NCBI RefSeq assembly: GCF_900114035.1
Contig: NZ_FORP01000005.1
Span: forward strand, 1 to 64,000
Direction of reading: 5' to 3'
Source: Amycolatopsis sacchari
GTDB lineage: Bacteria; Actinomycetota; Actinomycetes; Mycobacteriales; Pseudonocardiaceae
DNA: 64,000 bases
Shown here one piece after another: positions 1 through 7,548 of this stretch. The notes beneath the pieces were generated by a model. The model was not told the DNA's origin. It worked only from the letters and a program-made list of their open reading frames with translations, and ran no database searches. Within the stretch, counting starts at the first letter, position 1; every line of letters starts with the position of its first letter. The position numbers and the translations under genes were made by a program.

Positions 1-301
1 AGGCGGGCAGGGCGAGCCGGCCGGCGATCTGGACCGGGCCCAGCCGCTGCCGCCACCGCAGTCGCACGATCTGCCGCACCAGTGCGGGCGAGGTTGTGGC
101 CGGGCTGTGGTGCGGGCGGCAGCTGCGCTCGGCCATCCCGGCGGCGCCTTCGCGCCGGTAGCGGTCGGCCCACTTGGCCGCGGTTTTCGCGGCGACCATG
201 AACATCTTCGCCGCTGCGGTGCAGGTCCAGCCCTGTTCGACAATCAGCTGGGCAAGTCGGAGCCGGGTGCGTGGGGTCAGGGTGGCGTTAGGGTGGGACA
301 C
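1..301 (-). CDS. IS481-family transposase, N-terminal 100 residues (partial)
   Basis: Reading from a GTG at 301, the product begins VSHPNATLTPRTRLRLAQLI and continues with CTAAAKMFMV, KWADRYRREG and RLRWRQRLGPVQIAGRL. This is the helix-turn-helix DNA-binding region of IS481/IS3-like transposases. The DDE catalytic core would lie beyond the left edge. The frame is open across all 100 visible codons, so the copy may be intact. The start was chosen because it matches the usual family N-terminus; the available forward ORF in this region is only its antisense shadow. Confidence 0.85.
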   Translation of the reverse strand, partial: MSHPNATLTPRTRLRLAQLIVEQGWTCTAAAKMFMVAAKTAAKWADRYRREGAAGMAERSCRPHHSPATTSPALVRQIVRLRWRQRLGPVQIAGRLALPA

Positions 302-425
302 GAAGGCCTCCAGTCGGTGAAGCGGTTCCTCGACAGCTCCACTTCACATCCGGAGGCCTTCACCTGTCTGCACGACAGGCCGTCACCAGTCACCCCAACC
401 CGGGACAACGTCCCTGCACATCACA
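1..425 (-). mobile_element. IS481-family insertion sequence, one end, cut by the window edge
   Basis: The stretch carries the N-terminal part of an IS481-type transposase reading leftwards and a 124-bp non-coding end. Read on the minus strand the element begins TGTGATGTGCAGGGACG directly after the hexamer CCTAGG (426-431). IS481 elements are known to prefer NCTAGN targets and to end in TGT, so this is probably the exact boundary. The other end and the second target copy lie outside the window, so the terminal inverted repeat and the duplication cannot be confirmed. The end lies 12 bp from the stop codon of the aldo/keto reductase gene, which appears undamaged. Confidence 0.72.
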
Positions 426-437
426 CCTAGGACACGC

Positions 438-1457
438 TCAGGCCGCTGACCGGCGCCCGGCGGGGCGGCGCCGGAGAGCGGTCTCGAGCAACGCCGGGGG
501 CCGGTACTCCTGGTCGAGCGCGGTGACGTCGGTGCCAGGCGGGACGATCTCGTCGATCCGGTCCATCACCTCGTCGGACAGTTCGACGTCGGCCCCGGCC
601 AGGAGGTCGTCGAGGTGCGCCATGGTGCGCGGGCCGAGGAGCGCGGCGGTGACGCCCGGGTGGGCGATCGCGAACGCCATCGCCAGGTGGGTCATGGGCA
701 GGCCCGCCTCCCGCGCGAGCGGGACGAGTCGTTCGACGACGTCGATCCGGCGTTCGTCGGAGAGGTGACGGGAGAACCCGGCGCGCTTGAGGTCGTTGCC
801 ACCGCCCTTGCGCACCCGGCCGGTCAGCATGCCCTGGGCGAAGGGGCCCCACACCAGGACGCCCATGCCGTACTCCTGCGCGAGCGGCAGGACCTCCCGT
901 TCGATGCCGCGGTTCAGGACCGAGTACGGCGGTTGCTCGGTGCGGAACCGCTGCAGCCCGGCGCGTTCGGCGGCCCACTGGGCCTGGACGATCAGGGACG
1001 CGGGCGTCGTCGAGGAACCGATCGCGCGCACCTTGCCCGCCCTGACGAGGTCGGTCAGCACGGACAGGGTCTCCTCCAGGTCGGTGTCCGGGTCGGGGCG
1101 CTGGAGCTGGTAGATGTCGATGTGGTCGGTGCCGAGCCTGCGCAGCGAGTTCTCGACGGCGGTGGTGATCCAGCGGCGCGAGCCGCCCTGCCGGTTGGGC
1201 CCGGCGCCCATCGGCATGCCGACCTTGGTGGCCAGTACCACCTCGTCGCGGCGGTCCTTCAGCGCCTTTCCGACGATGTCCTCGGAGTCGCCGTAGCGGT
1301 CGGCGGTGTCGATGAGGTTGATCCCGGCGTCGATCGCCTTGTGGATGATCCGGATCGACTCGTCCGGTTCGTTGCCCATCTGGCTCGCGAACATCAACGT
1401 GCCGAGCCCGTAGGGGCTGACCTCGATCCCGGTCCGCCCGAGCTTGCGGTACTCCAT
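438..1457 (-). CDS. Aldo/keto reductase
   Basis: This 339-residue protein (MEYRKLGRTGIEVSPYGLG) is an NADPH-dependent TIM-barrel reductase of the Tas/AKR11-13-like type, expected to reduce aldehydes or ketones in the cytosol. The catalytic Asp and Tyr lie in LIDTADRYGDSE and the Lys in VVLATKVG. The position usually held by the catalytic His (YQLHRPD in relatives) is Gln here (YQLQRPDPDT, CAG codon), so three of the four tetrad residues are present. A GGAGGAG ribosome site precedes the ATG. The gene is divergent from an XRE-type regulator 144 bp away that probably controls it. Substrate unknown. Confidence 0.88.
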   Translation of the reverse strand: MEYRKLGRTGIEVSPYGLGTLMFASQMGNEPDESIRIIHKAIDAGINLIDTADRYGDSEDIVGKALKDRRDEVVLATKVGMPMGAGPNRQGGSRRWITTAVENSLRRLGTDHIDIYQLQRPDPDTDLEETLSVLTDLVRAGKVRAIGSSTTPASLIVQAQWAAERAGLQRFRTEQPPYSVLNRGIEREVLPLAQEYGMGVLVWGPFAQGMLTGRVRKGGGNDLKRAGFSRHLSDERRIDVVERLVPLAREAGLPMTHLAMAFAIAHPGVTAALLGPRTMAHLDDLLAGADVELSDEVMDRIDEIVPPGTDVTALDQEYRPPALLETALRRRPAGRRSAA

Positions 1458-1589
1458 CGACGTGCTCCTCCGATGCGGCGGGCGGATCCCGCCGGTCCGC
1501 ACCCACCTTCCGCGAGCCCCCGGGGAACCAGCCAGTACCCGCCGCAACCGGTGGATCCGGAGTACCACGACGGGCCGCGGTCGACCGCC

Positions 1590-1595
1590 GATACT
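1590..1595 (+). promoter_or_regulatory. -10 box of a probable leaderless promoter
   Basis: GATACT ends six bases before the ATG at 1602 and no ribosome site is visible, the arrangement expected for a leaderless actinobacterial transcript. It lies in the short divergent spacer shared with the aldo/keto reductase. Confidence 0.5.
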
Positions 1596-1601
1596 GGGCA
1601 G

Positions 1602-2459
1602 ATGACCGGAACCACGGATCTCGGCAGGGCCTTGCACGCTTGGCGGGACCGCACGAAGCCGGCCGAGGTCGGCCTGCCGGACGGCGGGCACCGGCGTGCG
1701 CCAGGGCTGCGGCGTGAGGAGCTCGCCCAGCTCGCCGGCCTGTCCGTCGACTACATCGTGCGGCTCGAGCAGGGCAGGTCGACCAAGCCGTCGCCCCAGG
1801 TGCTGTCCACGCTGGCCCGCGCGTTGCGGCTGACGACGGCCGAGCGTGAGCACCTGTTCGTGCTCGCCGGTCAGGCGGTGCCCGGCCCCGGGCACGTGTC
1901 CGACCACGTGCCCGCGGGCGTCCAGCGCCTGCTGGACCGGCTGACGAGCACACCGCTGAGCGTGTACGACGCCGCGTGGAACCTCATCACGTGGAACCCG
2001 CTGTGGGCCGCGCTGTTCGGAAACCCGCCCACACCACACGACTTCCGGAGCAACGCGGTGTGGTGGTCCTTCGTCGAACCCCCTGCCGGATACCCCCAGG
2101 CGGTGAGCCGCGAGCCGGGACACCGCGCGGCCTTCGTGTCCGACCTGCGAGCGGCGGCGGCCCGCTACCCGAAGGACGCCGGCCTGGCCGCACTGATCGC
2201 CGAGCTCCGGACCCGCAGCGACGACTTCGCGGCGCTGTGGGACTCCGGCGTGGTGGGCGTGCACGAGCCCCTGACCAAGACGGTCCGGCACGCCACCATC
2301 GGCGAGATCACCCTCGACTGCGACATCCTCGCGGCACTCGGGACCGACCTGCGGATCATGGCCTTCACCGCGGCGGAGGGCAGTGAGACCGCCGAGCGGC
2401 TGCGGCTGCTGGAGGTCATCGGCGTCCAGGCGCTGACGGCAGCCGGAACGGACACCTGA
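1602..2459 (+). CDS. XRE-family regulator with MmyB-like ligand-binding domain
   Basis: A 285-residue DNA-binding protein. Residues about 8-88 form an XRE helix-turn-helix (LRREELAQLAGLSVDYIVRL, then LSTLARALRLTTAERE) and residues about 100-265 form the MmyB-like ligand-binding domain, recognised by DAAWNLITWNPLWAALFG. Such proteins typically repress or activate an adjacent oxidoreductase gene in response to a small hydrophobic ligand. Divergence from the aldo/keto reductase suggests that gene as its target. The ATG was preferred because a -10 box lies six bases upstream. The 3' end faces the rocD-like gene with a 9-bp gap and no terminator. Confidence 0.88.
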   Translation: MTGTTDLGRALHAWRDRTKPAEVGLPDGGHRRAPGLRREELAQLAGLSVDYIVRLEQGRSTKPSPQVLSTLARALRLTTAEREHLFVLAGQAVPGPGHVSDHVPAGVQRLLDRLTSTPLSVYDAAWNLITWNPLWAALFGNPPTPHDFRSNAVWWSFVEPPAGYPQAVSREPGHRAAFVSDLRAAAARYPKDAGLAALIAELRTRSDDFAALWDSGVVGVHEPLTKTVRHATIGEITLDCDILAALGTDLRIMAFTAAEGSETAERLRLLEVIGVQALTAAGTDT

Positions 2460-2468
2460 AAATGCGTG

Positions 2469-3671
2469 CTACCGCCGGATGACCTCGGCGATCGCGTCGA
2501 GGCCGCGGTCCAGGTCCGCCTCGCTGATCACCAGCGGCGGGGCGATGCGGAGGGTGTTGCCGTGCGTTTCCTTGCACAGCACGCCCTTCGCGGCCAGCGC
2601 CTCCGACGCCTCGCGGCCGGACAGCCCGCCGGGCGTCAGGTCGACGCCCGCCCACAGGCCGCGTGCGCGCACCTCCGCCACGCCCTGCCCGATCAGTGCC
2701 GTCAGCCGCTCGCGCAGGTGCTCGCCCAGCCGCGTGGAGCGTTCCTGGAACTCGCCCGTCGACAGCAGCCGGATCACCGCCCGGCCGACCGCGCACGCGA
2801 GCGGGTTCCCGCCGAACGTCGAGCCGTGCTCGCCCGGCTTCAGCACACCGAGCACGTCCCGCCGCCCGACCACCGCCGACAGCGGCATGATCCCGCCGCC
2901 GAGCGCCTTGCCCAGCGTGTACAGGTCCGCGCGCACGCCCTCGTGGTCCAGCGCCAGCAGTTTCCCGGTGCGCGCCAGCCCCGACTGGATCTCGTCGGCG
3001 ATCAGCAGCACCCCGGCCTCGTCGCACAGCCGCCGCGCCTCCGCGAGGTAGCCGGCGGGCGGTACGACCACACCGGCCTCGCCCTGCACCGGCTCCAGCA
3101 GCACGGCCGCCGTGCGCTCGGTGATCGCGTCCCGCAGCGCGGCCGCGTCGCCGTACTTCACCACCACGAACCCCGGCGTGAACGGCCCGAAGTGCGAGCG
3201 CGCCGTCTCGTCGGTGGAGAACGACACGATCGTCGTGGTGCGGCCGTGGAAGTTGGACCCGGCGACGACGATTTCCGCCGTGCCGTCCGGAATCCCCTTG
3301 ACCTCGTAGGCCCACTTCCGCGCGACCTTCAGCGCCGACTCGACGGCCTCCGCGCCCGAGTTCATCGGCAGCACCATGTCCGTGCCGGTCAGCTCGGCCA
3401 GCTCGCGGCAGAACAGGCCCAGCTGGTCGTGGTGGAAGGCGCGGGAGGTGAGCGTGACCCGGCCCAGCTGCTCGGCCGCGGCGGCGACCAGCGCCGGGTG
3501 CCGGTGGCCGAAGTTCAGCGCCGAGTAGCCCGACAGGAAGTCCAGGTACCGCCTGCCTTCGACGTCGGTGACCCACGCGCCCTCGGCTTCGGCGATGACC
3601 ACCGGGAGCGGGTGGTAGTTGTGCGTGCTCCAGCGTTCGTCGAGTGCGATGAAGTCGGCCGAGGTCGTCAT
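2469..3671 (-). CDS. rocD: Ornithine aminotransferase
   Basis: A 400-residue fold-type I PLP enzyme that converts L-ornithine and 2-oxoglutarate to glutamate semialdehyde and glutamate, linking arginine breakdown to proline and glutamate. Family hallmarks are NSGAEAVESALKVARKW, FHGRT, LIADEIQSGLARTG with the PLP-binding Asp, YTLGKALGGG with the Schiff-base Lys, and GSTFGGNPLAC. Length is typical. The ATG at 3671 was chosen over a GTG six bases earlier because TAACCT lies six bases before the ATG (leaderless pattern). It is a single gene, divergent from the S9 peptidase. Confidence 0.93.
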   Translation of the reverse strand: MTTSADFIALDERWSTHNYHPLPVVIAEAEGAWVTDVEGRRYLDFLSGYSALNFGHRHPALVAAAAEQLGRVTLTSRAFHHDQLGLFCRELAELTGTDMVLPMNSGAEAVESALKVARKWAYEVKGIPDGTAEIVVAGSNFHGRTTTIVSFSTDETARSHFGPFTPGFVVVKYGDAAALRDAITERTAAVLLEPVQGEAGVVVPPAGYLAEARRLCDEAGVLLIADEIQSGLARTGKLLALDHEGVRADLYTLGKALGGGIMPLSAVVGRRDVLGVLKPGEHGSTFGGNPLACAVGRAVIRLLSTGEFQERSTRLGEHLRERLTALIGQGVAEVRARGLWAGVDLTPGGLSGREASEALAAKGVLCKETHGNTLRIAPPLVISEADLDRGLDAIAEVIRR

Positions 3672-3677
3672 GCTCAC

Positions 3678-3683
3678 AGGTTA
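3678..3683 (-). promoter_or_regulatory. -10 box of rocD, probable leaderless promoter
   Basis: On the minus strand TAACCT is followed by six bases and then the ATG of the ornithine aminotransferase gene. There is no Shine-Dalgarno sequence. Confidence 0.5.
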
Positions 3684-3800
3684 GAGCCGGAAAACGCAAT
3701 GATCAGGAGCACTTCGTTGCGCAGTTCGGGGTCGTGACGGCCGATCGTTGTGCCGCGGGTGGACTCGCCAACATACCGGCCGGTCTGGAAGAGTGCGGGC

Positions 3801-5873
3801 GTGACCGATGAACACTCCTTCCTCCGATTGCAGGCCCGCACGCAGCGCTTCACCCTCGGCACGCCCCGCGAGTTCCGCGTCGCGCCGGACGGCACGCGGT
3901 TGCTGTTCCTGCGGGCGGAATCGGGCGTGGACCGGCGCAACAGCCTGTGGGAGCTGGACCTGGCCGACGGCACCGAGACGAAGGTCGTCGACGCCGCACG
4001 CCTGCTGCCCGGCGAGGAGGACCTGCCGCCGGAGGAGCGCGCCCGGCGCGAGCGCAGCCGCGAGAGCGCGGGCGGCGTGGTCGGCTACGCCACGGACGCC
4101 GGGCTGCGGCTGGCCGCGTTCTCCTTGTCCGGCAAGCTCTACACCGTCGACCTCGCGACACGGGAGGTCACCGAGCTGGTCAGCAGCGCCGTGGTCGACC
4201 CGCGGCCGAACCCCACGGGGACGCACGTGGCGTACGTGCGGGACCGGCGGCTGCGCGTGATCGAGCGCGCGACCGGGCAGGACCGGATGCTGGTCGACGA
4301 GGACGGCGAGGACATCGCCTGGGGGCTCGCGGAGTTCATCGCGGGCGAGGAGCTGGGCCGCGCGCGCGGCTACTGGTGGTCGCCCGACGGGGCGAGCCTG
4401 CTCGTCGAGCGCAGCGACCGCGCGGGCGTGCCGCGGTGGAACATCGCCGACCCGGCGAACCCGCAGAACCCGGTGAACACCGTCGCCTACCCCGCGGCGG
4501 GGGAACGCAACGTCGACGTGTCGCTGGCGTTCGTGGGCCTGGACGGCACGCGCGTGGACGTCGAACGCGGCGACTGGGAGTACCTCGTCGCGGTGCACTG
4601 GTCGGCGGGCGGGCCGCCGCTGCTGGCCGTGCAGAGCCGGGACCAGCGGACGTTCCAGATCCTCGCCGCCGACCCGGAAACCGGCGCGACGAAGCTGCTG
4701 CACACCGAGACCGATCCGCAGTGGGTCGAGATCGTGCCCGGGGTGCCGGCGTGGACGGCCGACGGCAGGCTGGTGCGCGTGAGCGCCGCCGACGGCAGTT
4801 ACCGGCTGATCGTCGACGGCACGCCCGTCACCGGGCCGGAGCTGCAGGTGCGTTCGGTGCTCGACGTCGGCGAGGAGGTGCTGTTCAGCGCCTCCGACGA
4901 AGACCCGACGCAGATCCACGTCTACCGCACGGGACCCGGCGGCGTGACCCGTGTGTCCACTTCGGACGGTGTGCACGTCGGCGCTGGTACGGCTTCGCTG
5001 ACCGTGTTGTCGTCGTGGAGCCTCGAACACAGCGGGCCGCGCGTGTCCGTGGTGCGGGACGGCGAGACGGTCGCGCAGGTGCGGTCGTACCCCGAAGACC
5101 CGGGCCTGGTCCCGGAACCCCGCTGGCTGACCGTGGGTGAGCGGGGGTTGCGGGCGGCGCTGCTGCTGCCCGCCGGGCACGAGCCCGGGGTGAAGCTGCC
5201 GGTGCTGCTCGACCCGTACGGTGGGCCGCACGCGCAGCGCGTGCTGCAGAGCCGGAACGCGTTCCTGACCTCGCAGTGGTTGGCGGACCAGGGTTTCGCG
5301 GTGCTCGTCACGGACGGCCGCGGGACGCCGGGGCGCGGTCCGGCGTGGGAGAAGGAGATCGCGGGCAAGCTCGCGGACGTGACGCTCGCCGACCAGGTGG
5401 ACGCGTTGCACGCGGTCGCCGCCGAGCACCCGGAACTCGACCTGGAGCGGGTGGCGATCCGCGGTTGGTCCTACGGCGGGTACCTGTCGGCACTGGCGGT
5501 GCTGCGGCGGCCTGACGTGTTCCGCGCCGCGGTCGCGGGCGCGCCGGTGACGGACTGGTCGCTGTACGACACCCACTACACCGAGCGCTACCTCGGCAAA
5601 CCGCAGGACGATCCGGAGACGTACGAACGGAACTCGCTGATCGCCGACGCGCCGGGGCTGAGCCGGTCGCTGCTGATCGTGCACGGGCTGGCCGACGACA
5701 ACGTGTTCGTCGCGCACGCGCTGCGGTTGTCGTCGGCGTTGCTGGCGGCGGGGCGGGAGCACGTGTTCCTGCCGCTGGTGGGCGCGACGCACATGACGCC
5801 GCAGGCGGAGGAGGTCGCGGAGAACCTGATGCGCGTGCAGGTCGAGTGGATCAAGAAGGAGCTGAGCCGGTGA
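3801..5873 (+). CDS. S9 family peptidase (dipeptidyl peptidase IV-like)
   Basis: A 690-residue serine peptidase with an N-terminal beta-propeller of DPPIV_N type (about residues 50-440) and a C-terminal alpha/beta-hydrolase domain (about 480-690). The nucleophile is Ser557 in GWSYGGY, the Asp is in HGLADDN and the His in GATHM. It should remove dipeptides, often Xaa-Pro, from peptide N-termini. No signal peptide or membrane anchor is visible, so the enzyme is probably cytosolic. GTG at 3801 was chosen because GGAAGAG lies seven bases upstream. Its stop overlaps the start of the next gene (GTGA), so both are co-translated. Confidence 0.92.
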   Translation: MTDEHSFLRLQARTQRFTLGTPREFRVAPDGTRLLFLRAESGVDRRNSLWELDLADGTETKVVDAARLLPGEEDLPPEERARRERSRESAGGVVGYATDAGLRLAAFSLSGKLYTVDLATREVTELVSSAVVDPRPNPTGTHVAYVRDRRLRVIERATGQDRMLVDEDGEDIAWGLAEFIAGEELGRARGYWWSPDGASLLVERSDRAGVPRWNIADPANPQNPVNTVAYPAAGERNVDVSLAFVGLDGTRVDVERGDWEYLVAVHWSAGGPPLLAVQSRDQRTFQILAADPETGATKLLHTETDPQWVEIVPGVPAWTADGRLVRVSAADGSYRLIVDGTPVTGPELQVRSVLDVGEEVLFSASDEDPTQIHVYRTGPGGVTRVSTSDGVHVGAGTASLTVLSSWSLEHSGPRVSVVRDGETVAQVRSYPEDPGLVPEPRWLTVGERGLRAALLLPAGHEPGVKLPVLLDPYGGPHAQRVLQSRNAFLTSQWLADQGFAVLVTDGRGTPGRGPAWEKEIAGKLADVTLADQVDALHAVAAEHPELDLERVAIRGWSYGGYLSALAVLRRPDVFRAAVAGAPVTDWSLYDTHYTERYLGKPQDDPETYERNSLIADAPGLSRSLLIVHGLADDNVFVAHALRLSSALLAAGREHVFLPLVGATHMTPQAEEVAENLMRVQVEWIKKELSR

Positions 5874-6820
5874 AGCGCTGGGGAATCACGATCCCGCTGA
5901 CGGGGGTGCCGCTGACGGCGCACCGCGAGCTGATCGAGCGGCTGCCCGACCTCGGGTACACCGACGCGTGGTCGGCGGAAACGGCGGGTACGGACGCGTT
6001 TTCGCCGCTGCTCCTGGCTTCCCAGTGGGCGCCGTCGCTGCGGCTGGGGACGGCGATCGCCCCGGTGTACACGCGGGGGCCGGGGCTGCTGGCGATGAGC
6101 GCGGCGACGCTGGCGGAGGTGGCGCCGGAGCGGTTCGTGCTGGGCATCGGGACGTCCTCGCCGGTGATCGTGTCGCAGTGGAACGCGGGGGAGTTCACGA
6201 AGCCCTACCAGCGGACGCGGGACACGTTGCGCTTCCTGCGTTCGGCGCTGGCGGGGGAGAAGGTCAGCGAGGAGTACGAGACGTTCTCGGTGCGCCGGTT
6301 CAAACTGGAGCGCGTGCCGTCCGTGCCGCCGCGGATCATGCTCGCCGCGCTGCGCCCGGGGATGCTGAAGCTGGCGGCGAACGAGGCCGACGGGGCGATC
6401 ACGAACTGGCTCGCGCCCGGTGACGTGCCGAAGGTGCGGGCGGAGATCGGGCCGGACGTGGAGCTGGTGGCGCGGATCTTCGTGTGCCCGACGGAGGACG
6501 TCGAGGCGGCGCGGGCGCTGGGGCGGATGCTGATCAGCAGTTACCTGACCGTGCCGGTGTACGCGGCCTTCCACGAGTGGCTCGGCCGGGGCGAGGCGCT
6601 GCGGAAGATGCACGAGCTGTGGGCGGCGGGCGACCGCAAGGGCGCGAACGCCGCCATCCCGGACGAGGTCGTGGACGATCTTGTGGTGCACGGCAGCCCC
6701 GCCGCGTGCGTGGAGCGCTTGGAGTCCTATGTGGACGCCGGGCTGGACACCCCGGTGATCGGGTTGTTGCCCACTGGAGGGGATCCGCTGGAGCAGGTGG
6801 TGGCGCTCGCGCCCCGGTGA
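5870..6820 (+). CDS. LLM-class flavin/F420-dependent oxidoreductase
   Basis: A 316-residue luciferase-like monooxygenase-fold protein. Visible features are the N-terminal strand KRWGITIPLTG, SLRLGTAIAPVYTRGP, ERFVLGIGTSSPVIV and a C-terminal GSPAACVERLESYVDAGLD. The family uses FMN or coenzyme F420 in the cytosol; the cofactor cannot be decided from sequence, but F420 is common in this lineage. It starts at a GTG overlapping the peptidase stop, so the two form an operon, although no functional link is obvious. Downstream comes a 17-bp tandem repeat array rather than another gene. Confidence 0.85.
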   Translation: MKRWGITIPLTGVPLTAHRELIERLPDLGYTDAWSAETAGTDAFSPLLLASQWAPSLRLGTAIAPVYTRGPGLLAMSAATLAEVAPERFVLGIGTSSPVIVSQWNAGEFTKPYQRTRDTLRFLRSALAGEKVSEEYETFSVRRFKLERVPSVPPRIMLAALRPGMLKLAANEADGAITNWLAPGDVPKVRAEIGPDVELVARIFVCPTEDVEAARALGRMLISSYLTVPVYAAFHEWLGRGEALRKMHELWAAGDRKGANAAIPDEVVDDLVVHGSPAACVERLESYVDAGLDTPVIGLLPTGGDPLEQVVALAPR

Positions 6821-6929
6821 CGAGGGTTGAGGGGGCCGGGCTTTTCGGGTGGGGTTGGCCGGGGCGGTGGCGTTGGCCCGATGGCGGGTCGGCGGCGAGC
6901 CGGGCGGCGGCAGGCCTGGCGATCCGTGG

Positions 6930-7209
6930 GGTGTGCCGGGCGCGCGGGTTCGCCGGGTCCGTGGGTTCGCGGGGTCTGTGGGTTCGCGGGGTCTGTGGGT
7001 TCGCGGGGTCTGTGGGTTCGCGGGGTCCGTGGGTTCGCGGGGTCCGTGGGTTCGCCGGGCGCGCGGGTTCGCCGGGTCCGTGGGTTCGCCGGGCGCGCGG
7101 GTTCGCCGGGCGCGCGGGTTCGCCGGGTCCGCGGGTTCGCCGGGTCCGCGGGTTCGCCGGGTCCGCGGGTTCGCCGGGTCTGTGGCTTCGCGGGGTCCGT
7201 GGCTTCGCC
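6930..7209. repeat. Tandem array of about sixteen 17-bp repeats
   Basis: The core TTCGC recurs exactly every 17 bases from 6949 to 7204, sixteen times. The unit is GGGTTCGCSGGGTCYGT, with a few units carrying GCGCGC in the second half. Because 17 is not a multiple of three and the unit has no stop in any frame, all forward frames stay open and give artificial 17-residue repeats (RGFAGSVGSRGLWVRGV). Position between two unrelated transcription units and the lack of a start or ribosome site argue against coding. The period is invariant across all copies. Confidence 0.9.
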
Positions 7210-7454
7210 TCGCCTGCGTAGTTTGTCCGTTGTATCCTGTTTCCGGCCCGTCCGCTGCTCGTTTGCCCTGGCGCGTGTAGCGGCCGCATGTCCCGCAGTG
7301 CCGCCGCCACCGCGTGCCCGCCCCCGCCCGTTGGTGCCGTCGCGTCTCCGGCCGCCGCTCCGCCATCCCCGGTCGCCGCGGCTCCCGGCTGCCCGCCTCC
7401 CCGTCCCCACCTCCTCCTGCAAGCGCTTTCCCGCGCCGGAACCGCTCCTCCCGT

Positions 7455-7478
7455 GGGCACTTTTGTGGGAAAGTGCCC
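7455..7478. terminator. Hairpin upstream of the siderophore operon
   Basis: GGGCACTTT and AAAGTGCCC form a perfect 9-bp stem with a six-base loop. It could terminate leftover transcription from the upstream operon or act in the leader region. There is no U-tract, as is usual for high-GC actinobacteria. The rest of 7210-7509 shows no supported gene. Confidence 0.5.
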
Positions 7479-7509
7479 CGGGGGACTGCCCGCGGGACCA
7501 CCGTGTCCG

Positions 7510-7537
7510 TATGGTGGCTTAGCGTAGGCATACCTAA
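7510..7537 (+). promoter_or_regulatory. Promoter and iron box (DmdR/IdeR operator) of the siderophore operon
   Basis: TTAGCGTAGGCATACCTAA (7519-7537) matches the DmdR1/IdeR iron-box consensus TTAGGTTAGGCTAACCTAA at 15 of 19 positions with both half-sites recognisable. It lies just downstream of a plausible -10 box TATGGT (7510-7515) and directly before the AAGGAG ribosome site. An iron-loaded DtxR-family repressor bound here would cover the transcription start, so the operon should be shut off by iron. Confidence 0.88.
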
Positions 7538-7548
7538 GGAGTGATGCA

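Noticed and set aside
107-430. Plus-strand 107-residue frame at the left edge
   Set aside because: It is antisense to the IS481 transposase, whose minus-strand frame has clear family motifs.
6727-7422. Open frames through the 17-bp array giving Pro/Arg/Thr repeat proteins on both strands
   Set aside because: They result from a 17-bp unit without stops. No ribosome site, no typical start and all frames are equally open.
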